DNA from: Pseudomonas koreensis
Lineage (GTDB): Bacteria; Pseudomonadota; Gammaproteobacteria; Pseudomonadales; Pseudomonadaceae
NCBI RefSeq assembly: GCF_025447595.1
Contig: NZ_JAOEJU010000006.1
Span: 1 to 64,000 of the forward strand
DNA: 64,000 nucleotides
Direction: 5' to 3'
In this document: positions 42,601-51,048 of the stretch, piece after piece
How the letters are laid out: every line of letters starts with the position of its first letter
Numbering within the stretch: the first letter of the stretch is position 1
Notes under the pieces: generated by a model
Told to the model about the DNA's origin: nothing
Databases searched by the model: none
The model's input: the letters and a program-made list of their open reading frames with translations, nothing else
Translations under genes and position numbers: made by a program

Positions 42601-43480
42601 CATGAAGAACGCCGACACCGCGATGTATCACGCCAAGGAGCGCGGCAAGAACAACTTCCAGTTCTATCAGGCCGACATGAACGCCAGTGCGCTGGAGCGT
42701 CTGGAGCTGGAAAGCGATCTGCGCCACGCCCTCGAGCAAAACGAATTCGTGCTGTATTACCAACCGCAGTTCAGCGGCGACGGCAAACGCCTGACCGGCG
42801 CCGAAGCCCTGCTGCGCTGGCGTCATCCGCGTCGCGGACTGGTGCCGCCGGGGGATTTCATCCCGGTGCTCGAAGAACTCGGGCTGGTGGTGGACGTCGG
42901 CGACTGGGTGATCAGCGAAGCCTGCCGTCAGCTCAAGACCTGGCACCAGAGCCGCGTGCGCGTGCCAAAGGTCTCGGTGAACATTTCCGCCCGGCAGTTC
43001 TCCGACGGCCAGCTCGGCACGCGGATCGCCACCATCCTCAAGGAAACCGGCCTGCCGCCGGCGTGCCTGGAGCTGGAGCTGACCGAAAGTATCCTGATGC
43101 GCGAAGTCAGCGAGGCGATGCAGATCCTCGCCGGCCTGAAGAACCTCGGCCTGAGCATCGCGGTCGACGACTTCGGCACCGGTTACTCGTCGCTGAACTA
43201 CCTCAAGCAATTCCCGATCGACGTGCTGAAGATCGACCGCACCTTCGTCGACGGCCTGCCGTCCGGCGAGCAGGACGCGCAGATCGCCCGAGCAATCATC
43301 GCCATGGCCCACAGCCTGAATCTCGCGGTGATCGCCGAGGGCGTGGAAACCCATGAGCAACTAGACTTCCTGCGCGAGCATGGCTGCGACGAGGTTCAGG
43401 GTTATCTGTTCGGGCGGCCGATGCCGGCGGGACGGTTCGAGGCGCAGTTCAGCAATGATGCGCTGTTCATGTTCGACTGA
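39632..43480 (+). CDS. morA: MorA, PAS-GGDEF-EAL c-di-GMP enzyme
   Basis: 1282-residue inner-membrane c-di-GMP protein. Two membrane segments (about 25-46 and 260-285) enclose a periplasmic sensory domain; several PAS/PAC domains follow (about 290-840). The diguanylate cyclase motif GGDEF is intact at 926-930, and the inhibitory RxxD before it is absent (DDDD). The phosphodiesterase domain has EALLRW (E1058), [18 protein letters not shown] and EGVET, so both activities are possible. Next to glyA as MorA (PA4601) is in P. aeruginosa, where it controls flagella timing, biofilm and protease secretion. The start is TTG at 39632 behind aggatt; no better start precedes the first membrane segment. 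Confidence 0.88.
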   Translation: MSNVTPPASVSSTQPAPGSSLRGTLKGALATLVLLLLALLFWQLLDQLRETQKNQRQYTIDYTADLASQVSLNMALNAQIALNLLPIVEQPQSADEQQALLRKLQQSLPDLRSLALLTPSGKILSDSATDSHDADYLSDLVRRSRAQAHYFSNADDGSVVHLLLHQASGSTRGYWALRLTPTFFDALTKQGDSGIRPLWLVENRVNHQIISRDKALPSTKTSTLTPDDLANSVLTVPLSSSDWQLRGLFDRQHVLEQLLPAFIGKCLLGLALSLLPFIALLNMRRRQRQVHEGRRRYQDIFEGTGVALCVLDLSGLKQAFDKAQLQTSDQLKAWLDQPQQRQQLLQELRVTEVNQVALQLLNVNSCDHAWQLLIDGQPHSQCAIGNQVLDAVLQQQQQLELEIRLPDINGRDQHLWLVLRLPREQHDYKAVILSINDITSRKLIELSLLEREGFWSDVVRTVPDHLYVQDVISQRMIFSNHHLGQTLGYNRTELHQMGEYFWEILLHPEDADYYHRSRQMQRHAGYSQLLQCQLRFRHRDGKWRRFDIREQALARDKHDQVTRIIGVAKDITDQIEASESLRDSEQRYRMLAESISDVIFSTDSKLSLNYVSPSVQAVLGYDAEWIFQNGWQSTIANPQQLSGIYHLMDRVSKALGKPEQLAILRSQVQTQMFLFDCLRADGRKIPIELRLVLVWDEHGAFEGVLGVGRDISQQRRAEKDLRMAATVFEHSTSAILITDPAGYIVQANEAFSRVSGYAVSEVLDQLPNMLTVDEQQDAHLRYVLKQLHQHSTWEGEVWLKRRNGEHYPAWVGITAVLDDEGDLASYVCFFSDISERKASEQRIHRLAYYDALTHLPNRTLFQDRLHTALQSAERQKSWVVLMFLDLDRFKPINDSLGHAAGDRMLKDMATRLLACVDDDDTVARMGGDEFTLLLQHRSSREMALNRAIHVAEQILASLVRPFVLEGREFFVTASIGIALSPQDGNELSQLMKNADTAMYHAKERGKNNFQFYQADMNASALERLELESDLRHALEQNEFVLYYQPQFSGDGKRLTGAEALLRWRHPRRGLVPPGDFIPVLEELGLVVDVGDWVISEACRQLKTWHQSRVRVPKVSVNISARQFSDGQLGTRIATILKETGLPPACLELELTESILMREVSEAMQILAGLKNLGLSIAVDDFGTGYSSLNYLKQFPIDVLKIDRTFVDGLPSGEQDAQIARAIIAMAHSLNLAVIAEGVETHEQLDFLREHGCDEVQGYLFGRPMPAGRFEAQFSNDALFMFD

Positions 43481-43506
43481 TTTTTTGCGGTGTTGCTCAT
43501 GACGCC

Positions 43507-43589
43507 TTCGCGAGCAAGCCCGCTCCCACAGTGGACCGCATTTTTCCTGAAGAAACCGGGTTAAATGTGGGAGCGGGCTTGCTCGCGAA
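43507..43589. repeat. REPIN, tail-to-tail order
   Basis: Here the order is reversed: ttcgcgagcaagcccgctcccaca first and tgtgggagcgggcttgctcgcgaa second, with 35 bases between. The REP core is the variant with ggg/ccc (gcgggc). A degenerate third copy follows at 43630-43652. The 350 bases between morA and glyA hold nothing else that I can see besides the glyA promoter region. Confidence 0.85.
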
Positions 43590-43629
43590 AGGGCCGGTAC
43601 AGACGCTGGAAAAATCTGCGGTGCAGCCA

Positions 43630-43652
43630 TCGCCAGCAGGCTTACTCCCACA
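43630..43652. repeat. Degenerate single REP
   Basis: tcgccagcaggcttactcccaca is a decayed copy of the REP unit, with several mismatches to its neighbours. Confidence 0.6.
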
Positions 43653-43830
43653 GGGCCTTGCTGTGGATCAGTATTCTCCGGTTGAAACGCGGCCATTGTG
43701 AGGCCTTCAAAAGCACCGCACATCTGTCATGAACGCCACTTGTCTGCGACATGATGTCGTTTCATATGCCATCCAAAACCCGATGGGTTAGAATGCCCCC
43801 CTTTTCTGCCCCCGATCCTTGAGGACCGCC

Positions 43831-45084
43831 ATGTTCAGCCGTGATTTGACTATTGCCAAGTACGACGCCGATCTTTTTGCCGCCATGGAGCAAGAAGCCC
43901 AGCGCCAGGAAGAACACATCGAGCTGATCGCTTCGGAGAACTACACCAGCCCAGCGGTGATGGAAGCTCAAGGCTCGGTACTGACCAACAAGTACGCCGA
44001 AGGCTACCCGGGCAAGCGCTACTACGGTGGTTGCGAGTACGTCGACGTTGTCGAGCAACTGGCCATCGACCGCGCCAAGGAACTGTTCGGCGCCGACTAC
44101 GCCAACGTTCAGCCGCACGCAGGTTCCCAAGCCAACGCCGCTGTTTACCTGGCCCTGCTGTCGGCCGGTGACACCATTCTGGGCATGAGCCTGGCTCACG
44201 GCGGTCACCTGACCCACGGCGCCAGCGTTTCCTCCTCCGGCAAGCTGTACAACGCCATCCAGTACGGCATCGACGCCAACGGCCTGATCGACTACGACGA
44301 AGTCGAGCGCCTGGCTGTAGAACACAAGCCGAAAATGATCGTGGCCGGTTTCTCTGCCTACTCGCAGATCCTCGACTTCCCACGTTTCCGCGCCATCGCG
44401 GACAAGGTTGGCGCGTACCTGTTCGTCGACATGGCTCACGTGGCCGGTCTGGTCGCCGCTGGCGTCTACCCGAACCCGGTTCCGTTCGCTGACGTCGTGA
44501 CCACCACCACCCACAAGACCCTGCGCGGTCCACGTGGTGGCCTGATCCTGGCCAAAGCCAACGCCGACATCGAGAAGAAGCTGAACTCCGCCGTATTCCC
44601 GGGCGCCCAGGGTGGCCCGCTGGAGCACGTGATCGCCGCCAAAGCGATCTGCTTCAAGGAAGCACTGCAACCTGAGTTCAAGGCTTACCAGCAACAAGTG
44701 GTGAAAAACGCCCAGGCCATGGCCGGCGTGTTCATCGAGCGCGGTTTCGACGTGGTATCCGGCGGTACTGAAAACCACCTGTTCCTGCTGTCGCTGATCA
44801 AGCAGGAAATCTCCGGTAAAGACGCCGACGCCGCTCTGGGCAAAGCGTTCATCACCGTGAACAAGAACTCCGTGCCAAACGACCCACGCTCCCCGTTCGT
44901 CACCTCCGGCCTGCGCTTCGGTACTCCGGCTGTGACCACTCGCGGCTTCAAAGAGGCTGAGTGCAAAGAGCTGGCTGGCTGGATCTGCGACATCCTGGCT
45001 GACCTGAACAACGAAGCGGTAATCGACGCCGTTCGTGAGAAAGTCAAAGCCATCTGCAAGAAACTGCCGGTATACGGCGCTTGA
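43831..45084 (+). CDS. glyA: Serine hydroxymethyltransferase
   Basis: 417-residue PLP enzyme interconverting serine and glycine with tetrahydrofolate as carbon carrier. The PLP lysine is K229 in [15 protein letters not shown]; also [11 protein letters not shown] near the N-terminus and [15 protein letters not shown]. Start at [12 protein letters not shown] (43831) with GAGGA upstream. Pseudomonads have more than one glyA; this is the copy next to morA. Ends in a bidirectional terminator shared with lanM. Confidence 0.96.
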   Translation: MFSRDLTIAKYDADLFAAMEQEAQRQEEHIELIASENYTSPAVMEAQGSVLTNKYAEGYPGKRYYGGCEYVDVVEQLAIDRAKELFGADYANVQPHAGSQANAAVYLALLSAGDTILGMSLAHGGHLTHGASVSSSGKLYNAIQYGIDANGLIDYDEVERLAVEHKPKMIVAGFSAYSQILDFPRFRAIADKVGAYLFVDMAHVAGLVAAGVYPNPVPFADVVTTTTHKTLRGPRGGLILAKANADIEKKLNSAVFPGAQGGPLEHVIAAKAICFKEALQPEFKAYQQQVVKNAQAMAGVFIERGFDVVSGGTENHLFLLSLIKQEISGKDADAALGKAFITVNKNSVPNDPRSPFVTSGLRFGTPAVTTRGFKEAECKELAGWICDILADLNNEAVIDAVREKVKAICKKLPVYGA

Positions 45085-45107
45085 TTGCGACGTTAAAACC
45101 GCAGCAT

Positions 45108-45141
45108 GAAAAACCGGCCAAGTGATTGGCCGGTTTTTTTT
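45108..45141. terminator. Bidirectional terminator between glyA and lanM
   Basis: Stem aaaccggcca-agtgat-tggccggttt, with tttttttt to the right (for glyA) and tttttc on the minus strand (for lanM). Confidence 0.92.
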
Positions 45142-45159
45142 GACCGGATTTTGACTACC

Positions 45160-48100
45160 TCAGGCCGCCACCGGTCTTGCGAATTCCAGCGACAACACAT
45201 CAGGTAAACCGGCATCCAGAGCGTGCAGCAAAGCCTGACCCACACCGCTGATTCCCAGCATCATCCCTAGATCAGGGATGTTATGGTCATCCAGAAAGTC
45301 ATCCTTGAAGAAATTATCGGTCACTTGGGAAAGCGCCCGATTGACCTGCGCAATGCCCTGCTCATTGCCGGTATCGCGATAGAGTTTGAGCAGGCACATC
45401 AGATTGCCAGAATCACCGTGGCACAGGCTGTAACCAGACCCAAGCCCCAGTTCCCACAGATGACGCTCGCAGCGCGCGGCATCCTGCACAAGGATCGTTC
45501 GGGTGTCGGCGTCCAGCGCGGCTCCCATCACTTGAACCAACCCCCGTCGGGCAATGAGAATTCCGCCATCGCCATGGCACCACTTGATGGTGGACAAAGA
45601 CTTCGCGTTTTCTCGTAGATCAAGCCAGAAGCCATCGGATGCAAGGCGGTTCTCCGCCCGCAACCACTGAGCGATTCGTTCGGCCAGCAGCGGATCTTTC
45701 GTCACCGACCAGATTTTGCCCAGCGCATGCAAGACACCTGAGATGCCATGAGAAAAGCCTGTCCACAGCGGTTTTCCGGTGGCGTTGAATAACAGTGTTC
45801 CCGCCTCCAGCGTCAGCGCCGATTGAATAGCTTGCGAGAGCTTTTCAATCATCGGCAATAAAGCGTCCCGTGGCTCAAGGTGATAGAGGTTTACCAGAAC
45901 GGTTACGATCCCACACCAGCCGTGAATGAAATCGAACTCATCGCCCTCGCGGGGAAAATCGGTCAGTTTGACCAGCAACTCGTCGACGGTTGCTTGATAC
46001 GTCTGGCGGCCTGTCATGAGCCGATGGTTGACCAAAACGTATAGATAGGACGTGAGACCGAAATAGGCACTGGCCGTCAGTTCGTTCGCAAAATGCCCCT
46101 GAGATTTATGCATGGCACACAGGATTCGCTCGGCTTCGTCCAGGTAGCATGTCATCTCACTGACGCGGTACAGGCTCAGATAGAAAATCGCCAGGCCTCC
46201 CATTCCGTTATACAAACCATTCCCCATCGCAGAAAGGTAGTTCCGCTGAGTTTTCGGATGCGAATCCATGAACGCCCAGCCAACATCACCCTCCTCACCT
46301 TCAATGCGAACTCTCTCGATGGCTTGGGCAATACTCATCGCGCCTTCAAGGAATTGCTCGCGGCTCAGGTCAGGTACTGCCTTGAGGAGATGTACCCGAT
46401 TGAGGGGTAAAGATTCGTTGGCCACGGGAAACAGACACATCTGCAATATATGTATCTGAAAGGCTTTGTCTAACGGCGAAAGACTGTCCAGCTTGCTGCA
46501 ACACGTGTCGAATGGACGCTCAATCGCCAGCGGCGCAACAACCTTGCCATGGGCATCGATGAGGCGATTGGAGAGCAAAGGCAAGCTGAAACAGGGAATG
46601 TTGGCGCTCTGCAGGTCTTTGATTTCATGCCGGGGGATACCGCAATCGTTGAGTGTTTCACTCAAATCCGACCACAAAGTTGCCAGTAATAATTCCTGCT
46701 GCAGCCGGCATCGTGTGAATCGCGGGTGCAGCATCATCCCGATGAAGTCTGCATAGCGCTGTGTATTCTTGATCAAGACTCTTGTTTTCAACGCACCTGC
46801 ATGCTGCTCGAGCAGCTCAATCACCGCGTCGCGCCGATCCATGATTTCATCGTAGCCGTGCTCGAACCCGAGTAAAAAAGCCTCTTTGTGATCGATAACC
46901 GAACGAGCCTCACCCTCGAAGACCGGCAGATGAGTCAGGAACGGCTGCTCTTCCACCATGATCGGCTTCAAACGGTAGAAGCCCTGCTCGCGGACCAGAT
47001 GTCTTTTTTTCGACTCGAACTGCTGCTGTCGGCTCAAGCCACTGTAATCATTAGCGGAAGTCGGTGAGTACGGCACGAAACCGCTTGAGTACACCGACTG
47101 ACTGTTGAACCTGATGGTTTTGAACAGCGCACAGCCATGAGACAGATTGACTTTCAAGTCGACCATGGCAGGTGTAAACAGGCATTCCAGATCAATCATC
47201 ACCGGGTTGCTACCGCAGGCGATGAGGTTTTCGTAGTGAAAGTCGATGCCGTTCAAGGCGTGGACCGTTGCTACTTGAGCGCCCAGGCGCTGAAAAAAAA
47301 GCGTCAGGTCACTCTCGGTTTCACAGGCCCGGTGTTGGATTTTTTCGATCCAGCAGTGATTGTCCACAGACACCATGGTCGGTGAATACACGGAAAAACA
47401 GTCCTTGCCGCTTGCCTCATGCAGCCGGGTAAGTAATGCGTTGTAGAAAAGGGCTTCACGGTTGTTTCTTGGCTTGTATATCAACGAGTGCCGGCCTATC
47501 TGGAGGCAACAAACGGTTTCGCCGTTGGCATGGGCGTCTCCCAGGCCGAGATCAATCGAATCGATATGCCGAACAGTCAAGCCAAATGCCGCCTCCAGTA
47601 ACTGGATATCGCTCTTGAAATGCTCGATCACCTTGTACAGATATGCCACCGTGGCTTCGATTTGATCCAGCAACAAGCGAGTCAGGACCGGATACGCGGT
47701 CAGAAACGGAACTAGTGTCTCGTTGACCAGTTGCCGGTTGAATCCATCGAGATCAAGGCCCTCGCCGTCGGCTATCCGGCTGTTTAAATGATGAACCAGC
47801 GATTTTTCGGATAAGCTTTTAACCAAGGAAAAAACATACGGGCGAACGCTCGACAAAAAAGTTTCGATATTGATCCACCGACAAATCGAATTAAATCCAG
47901 GATCATTTTCAAAAACATATTCAAAGTATCCAAACCAACGAGCATGAAAACCATTAAAGGCTTCATGACCTTCACACTCGAACGATCGCGAATCAATTTC
48001 TCTGATTTTTTTATCAAGTTCTTCAACGACAGGCGCATTGCTTTTTTTACCCGCCCCTACAAATCCCTGAAATGCGTTCAGCAAGTCTTTCCGACGCAAA

Positions 48101-48225
48101 CCAAAGTAACAAAGAACCGCCTTATCATTTTTATGCAAAAGTTCAAGGCATCTGCGCATTGCTTCGCTATCGGTTGCAACGCCAAAACTTTTACGCTCAC
48201 TGAAATCCAGAATGTTATTCAGCAT
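45160..48225 (-). CDS. lanM: Class II lanthionine synthetase LanM
   Basis: 1021-residue bifunctional enzyme that dehydrates Ser/Thr of a precursor peptide and adds Cys to form lanthionine rings. The N-terminal DUF4135 dehydratase (about 130-560) has the residues seen in CylM: D230 and H232 (GDAHANG), K251 (YKPR), D328/H330/N333 (DFHYEN), D345/E347 (IDLEC), R482 and T488 (RVLIKNT). The C-terminal LanC-like cyclase (about 640-1015) has catalytic H826 (SHGISG) and zinc ligands C883 (WCHGDGG), C935 and H936 (CHGDSG). Nothing looks broken. It is 57 bp after its precursor gene. Base composition is more AT-rich than glyA and the transporter on either side, suggesting horizontal transfer. No Walker motif or peptidase domain is fused to it. 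Confidence 0.96.
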   Translation of the reverse strand: MLNNILDFSERKSFGVATDSEAMRRCLELLHKNDKAVLCYFGLRRKDLLNAFQGFVGAGKKSNAPVVEELDKKIREIDSRSFECEGHEAFNGFHARWFGYFEYVFENDPGFNSICRWINIETFLSSVRPYVFSLVKSLSEKSLVHHLNSRIADGEGLDLDGFNRQLVNETLVPFLTAYPVLTRLLLDQIEATVAYLYKVIEHFKSDIQLLEAAFGLTVRHIDSIDLGLGDAHANGETVCCLQIGRHSLIYKPRNNREALFYNALLTRLHEASGKDCFSVYSPTMVSVDNHCWIEKIQHRACETESDLTLFFQRLGAQVATVHALNGIDFHYENLIACGSNPVMIDLECLFTPAMVDLKVNLSHGCALFKTIRFNSQSVYSSGFVPYSPTSANDYSGLSRQQQFESKKRHLVREQGFYRLKPIMVEEQPFLTHLPVFEGEARSVIDHKEAFLLGFEHGYDEIMDRRDAVIELLEQHAGALKTRVLIKNTQRYADFIGMMLHPRFTRCRLQQELLLATLWSDLSETLNDCGIPRHEIKDLQSANIPCFSLPLLSNRLIDAHGKVVAPLAIERPFDTCCSKLDSLSPLDKAFQIHILQMCLFPVANESLPLNRVHLLKAVPDLSREQFLEGAMSIAQAIERVRIEGEEGDVGWAFMDSHPKTQRNYLSAMGNGLYNGMGGLAIFYLSLYRVSEMTCYLDEAERILCAMHKSQGHFANELTASAYFGLTSYLYVLVNHRLMTGRQTYQATVDELLVKLTDFPREGDEFDFIHGWCGIVTVLVNLYHLEPRDALLPMIEKLSQAIQSALTLEAGTLLFNATGKPLWTGFSHGISGVLHALGKIWSVTKDPLLAERIAQWLRAENRLASDGFWLDLRENAKSLSTIKWCHGDGGILIARRGLVQVMGAALDADTRTILVQDAARCERHLWELGLGSGYSLCHGDSGNLMCLLKLYRDTGNEQGIAQVNRALSQVTDNFFKDDFLDDHNIPDLGMMLGISGVGQALLHALDAGLPDVLSLEFARPVAA

Positions 48226-48244
48226 CTGTCGCAGCCTTTGACAG

Positions 48245-48270
48245 ACAGAGCGGGGTAAGCCCCGCCCTGT
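48245..48270 (-). promoter_or_regulatory. Hairpin between lanA and lanM (possible attenuator)
   Basis: Stem acagagcgggg-taag-ccccgccctgt, 11 pairs with one mismatch, in the 57-bp gap. No T-run follows on the minus strand, so it is not a full terminator; it could reduce read-through into lanM or protect the lanA message, as seen between lantibiotic structural and modification genes. Confidence 0.6.
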
Positions 48271-48282
48271 GTTACAGACGAA

Positions 48283-48435
48283 TCAGCAGCAACCGAGGAC
48301 GGTGCAGCCCAAGGTCCCACACTGAATAACGGTGCACATGGTGTCACCACCCTCAATACCTGCATCGGCGGATTTTACATAAGCTTCAAACTCCGCTTCC
48401 AGCTCACCCGACAGATCCATCACTTGCTCTTTCAC
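48283..48435 (-). CDS. Lanthipeptide precursor peptide (LanA-like)
   Basis: 50-residue peptide, too short for usual gene finding. GTG start at 48435 with GGAG seven bases upstream and an in-frame stop two codons before; an ATG at 48420 is a weaker option. Leader (1-30) is acidic, KEQVMDLSGELEAEFEAYV..., and ends in IEGG, a double-glycine cleavage site. The core (31-50) is DTMCTVIQCG TLGCTVLGCC: four Thr, five Cys, no Ser, so only Dhb/methyllanthionine can form. Likely rings are Thr35-Cys39, Thr41-Cys44 and Thr45-Cys49 or Cys50 (inference). CT...CGT..C recalls actagardine (CTLTIECGTVIC). It directly precedes lanM, which makes it the natural substrate. Confidence 0.9.
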   Translation of the reverse strand: MKEQVMDLSGELEAEFEAYVKSADAGIEGGDTMCTVIQCGTLGCTVLGCC

Positions 48436-48792
48436 AAATCAACTCCAGATAAAAATACAATCACCACAATTGGCGCCAGAGCAAGTTACCACCATTCAAA
48501 AATCGCACACCGAATCAAAAACAACAAAATGTAAACCTACCAAAGCGAAAACTAAAAATGCACCTCCAAACCATCCAACAAGAGATCTACCGCCCATACA
48601 AACCGAAACAATCCGATAAAAAAAACGCATCACCAGCCAATAAACACTTAACTTTCACACTTATAAAAATTTAACAAAATGCCTATTTTTTGCCTCATGC
48701 AACCAAACTAACAATTCGGTAAATTTCATATTTTTTTCGACTGAAGGTCTTTGGAGACTCACGTAAAGAAGGTCCGTGGGCGTCGCAACCAC
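48436..48792. other. AT-rich intergenic region upstream of lanA
   Basis: Part of a 521-base gap between lanA and the DctA-like gene. It is much richer in A/T than its surroundings. It must hold the lanA promoter (minus strand), but I cannot pick a convincing -35/-10 pair. I found no further precursor-like frame (Gly-Gly plus Cys/Thr-rich tail) on either strand. Confidence 0.6.
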
Positions 48793-48803
48793 TGGTCAGA
48801 CCG
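48793..48803. promoter_or_regulatory. FadR/GntR-type operator candidate 1
   Basis: tGGTcagACCg fits GGTnnnACC, the core bound by FadR-subfamily regulators such as PdhR and LldR. It lies 154 bases before the DctA-like gene. Confidence 0.45.
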
Positions 48804-48877
48804 GTCATGCCAATTCGTCATTTTTCACTTGCGATCCCTGAAAAACAGCGCCTAGACTGCACCCGCACTGGACATAC

Positions 48878-48888
48878 CGGTAAGACCA
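48878..48888. promoter_or_regulatory. FadR/GntR-type operator candidate 2
   Basis: cGGTaagACCa, a second GGTnnnACC, 69 bases before the DctA-like gene start and 85 bases from the first. Confidence 0.45.
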
Positions 48889-48956
48889 CAATAATTAAGT
48901 CCTGAATCTGATGCGCCCCGCGCACGGCAGCCAGGACACCGACCAGGATTCCTCCC

Positions 48957-50270
48957 ATGCTCAGATGGTGCTCGCGTTCAATCTTCCTCCAAGTGGTTCT
49001 CGGACTGGTGCTCGGCATCGTCTGCGGGCTGACCCTTCCTGAATACTCGGCCCAGCTCAAACCGCTCGGTGACGGTTTCATCAAACTGATCAAGATGCTC
49101 ATTGGCCTGATCGTGTTCTGCGTGGTGGTCAGCGGCATCAGCGGCGCCGGTGACCTGAAGAAGGTCGGGCGCATCGGCCTCAAGTCGGTGATCTACTTCG
49201 AAGTGCTGACCACCATCGCCCTGGTGATCGGTCTGGTGTTCGCGTTCAGCACCGGGATCGGCAGCGGCGCCAATATCCATCTGGAGCAACTGTCCGCCGC
49301 CGACATGGGCGACATCGCCGAACGCGGCCAGCACATGCACACCACCACCCAGTTCCTGATGGACCTGATTCCGACTTCGGTACTCGGCGCCTTCGCTGAC
49401 AACAACATTCTGCAAGTGCTGCTGTTCTCGGTGCTGTTCGGCAGCGCGTTGAACCTAGTGGGCGAAGCCGCTTCCGGGATCTCGCGGCTGATCAACGAGC
49501 TCAGCCACGTGATCTTCCGGATCATGGGCATGATCGTGCGTCTGGCACCGATCGGCGTGTTCGGCGCCATCGCCTTCACCACCAGCAAATATGGCCTCGA
49601 TTCCCTGCAACATCTGGGCAGTCTGGTCGGCCTGTTTTATCTGACGTGCATCGCGTTCGTCAGCGTCATTCTCGGCCTGGTGATGCGTGCTTCCGGCCTG
49701 CGCATGTGGCCGCTGCTCAAGTACCTGCGCGAAGAGTTGCTGATCGTCATGAGCACCGCCTCCTCCGACGCCGTGCTGCCGCAGATCATGCGCAAACTTG
49801 AACACCTGGGCATCGGCAGTTCGACTGTCGGGCTGGTGATTCCGACCGGTTACTCGTTCAACCTCGACGGTTTTTCGATCTACCTGACTCTGGCCATCGT
49901 GTTCATCGCCAACGCCACCGGCACGCCGCTGGCCATGACTGATCTGCTGACGATTTTGCTGGTATCGCTGATTACCTCGAAAGGCGCCCACGGCATTCCC
50001 GGTTCCGCGCTGGTGATTCTGGCGGCCACGCTGACGGCTATCCCGGCGATTCCGGTGGTCGGTCTGGTGCTGGTGCTGGCGGTGGACTGGTTCATGGGCA
50101 TCGGTCGCGCGCTGACCAACCTGATCGGTAACTGCGTCGCCACCGTGGCCATCGCCCGCTGGGAAAAGGACATCGACGTGCAACGGGCAAACAAGGTGCT
50201 CAACGGCGAGCAGGGCTATAACTTTCAGCCGAGAAAAACGGTCGCTCAAGCGGCGGCCAAAGAATTCTGA
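48957..50270 (+). CDS. DctA-like dicarboxylate/cation symporter
   Basis: 437-residue inner-membrane transporter of the DAACS family (DctA/GltP). Eight or so hydrophobic segments plus two re-entrant loops; the substrate-binding motifs are STASSDAVLPQIM, IPTGYSFNLDGFSIYLT and LTSKGAHGIPGSALVIL-like (here LITSKGAHGIPGSALV). The C-terminal NCVATVAIARWEKDID is typical of DctA. It probably takes up C4-dicarboxylates or related acids; the exact substrate cannot be read. Together with the downstream FadR-type regulator it seems a local uptake unit. Not found at this place in P. aeruginosa as I recall. Confidence 0.9.
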   Translation: MLRWCSRSIFLQVVLGLVLGIVCGLTLPEYSAQLKPLGDGFIKLIKMLIGLIVFCVVVSGISGAGDLKKVGRIGLKSVIYFEVLTTIALVIGLVFAFSTGIGSGANIHLEQLSAADMGDIAERGQHMHTTTQFLMDLIPTSVLGAFADNNILQVLLFSVLFGSALNLVGEAASGISRLINELSHVIFRIMGMIVRLAPIGVFGAIAFTTSKYGLDSLQHLGSLVGLFYLTCIAFVSVILGLVMRASGLRMWPLLKYLREELLIVMSTASSDAVLPQIMRKLEHLGIGSSTVGLVIPTGYSFNLDGFSIYLTLAIVFIANATGTPLAMTDLLTILLVSLITSKGAHGIPGSALVILAATLTAIPAIPVVGLVLVLAVDWFMGIGRALTNLIGNCVATVAIARWEKDIDVQRANKVLNGEQGYNFQPRKTVAQAAAKEF

Positions 50271-50276
50271 ATGAGC

Positions 50277-50304
50277 GCCGTGCCTGCGCCAATGCAGGCA
50301 CGGC
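50277..50304 (+). other. Perfect hairpin between dctA-like gene and its regulator
   Basis: gccgtgcctgc-gccaat-gcaggcacggc, 11 perfect pairs, no T-run. Could protect the transporter mRNA 3' end or act as a weak terminator. Confidence 0.5.
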
Positions 50305-50319
50305 TCATGGAGCGAACAC

Positions 50320-51024
50320 GTGATTACTACATCAACCGTCGTCAACTCAGTGGTGGAAAAACTCCGGGCCGCGCTGGCCCGTGGTCAGTGGCGCTCCGGC
50401 GAGATGCTGCCGGGTCAGCGTGAACTGGCCGAACAACTGGGCATCAGTCGTCCGAGCCTGCGTGAAGCAGTGATCGTGCTGGAAACCCTTGGCCTGGTGC
50501 GCTCGATGCCAGGCAAAGGCGTGGTGGTGCTCGACGCCCAGGCCGGTGACAACCAAAGCCACGATGGCGCAGTGGCCGGCGCCAGCCTCGAAGACGTATT
50601 GCAACTGCGCTACACCCTCGAGCCGTTCATCGTCGGTCTGGTGGCTCAGTCGATCAGCAGCAAGGAAGTCGGCCAACTGCGCCTGACCCTGATGGACATG
50701 CGCGAAGCGCTCGAAGCGGGCGACAGCGAGGCCGGTGTCAGCGCCTACATCGCCTTCCACGAAGAACTGTTCACCCTGACCTCGAACCCGATTTTCCAGA
50801 GCGTGGTGCAACAGACCAGCAACGCCCTCAAGCAAAGCGCCGAAGTGCTGCGCAACTCGCCGGAGCACCTGGCCGAACGCCTTGAAGAAAACGAAGCCGT
50901 GGTGCGCGCGATCCGCAGCAAGAACAGCGCCCAAGCCAGTGCCGAGATGCGCCGACACATCCTGCGTGAAGGCCAACGCATGGGCATCGAGCTGAACATT
51001 CCGGATGACAACCTGAGCCACTGA
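50320..51024 (+). CDS. FadR-subfamily GntR regulator
   Basis: 234-residue transcription factor. Winged helix at about 8-75 (VVEKLRAALARGQWRSGEMLPGQRELAEQLGISRPSLREAVIVLETLGLVRSMPGKG), then an all-helical FCD ligand-binding domain (about 85-225) with the metal/acid-binding His and Asp positions (for example AFHEELF and AEMRRHIL). PdhR/LldR-like regulators sense pyruvate, lactate or other acids. The start is GTG at 50320 with GGAGCG upstream. It is 49 bp after the transporter gene, whose promoter region holds two GGTnnnACC sites, so it probably controls that gene. Confidence 0.88.
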   Translation: MITTSTVVNSVVEKLRAALARGQWRSGEMLPGQRELAEQLGISRPSLREAVIVLETLGLVRSMPGKGVVVLDAQAGDNQSHDGAVAGASLEDVLQLRYTLEPFIVGLVAQSISSKEVGQLRLTLMDMREALEAGDSEAGVSAYIAFHEELFTLTSNPIFQSVVQQTSNALKQSAEVLRNSPEHLAERLEENEAVVRAIRSKNSAQASAEMRRHILREGQRMGIELNIPDDNLSH

Positions 51025-51048
51025 AATGCCTCACACTGGAGACCGGCC

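Noticed and set aside
39977..43360. Very long open frame on the minus strand opposite morA
   Set aside because: High-GC shadow frame: low-complexity His/Gln/Arg-rich translation, no ribosome site, and morA on the other strand has clear GGDEF and EAL motifs.
48436..48956. Second lanthipeptide precursor
   Set aside because: I read both strands of the gap and found no frame with Gly-Gly and a Cys/Thr/Ser-rich tail.
48720..48956. Sigma-54 promoter for the dctA-like gene
   Set aside because: No GG-N10-GC with the expected flanks; the regulator is of FadR type, not DctD.
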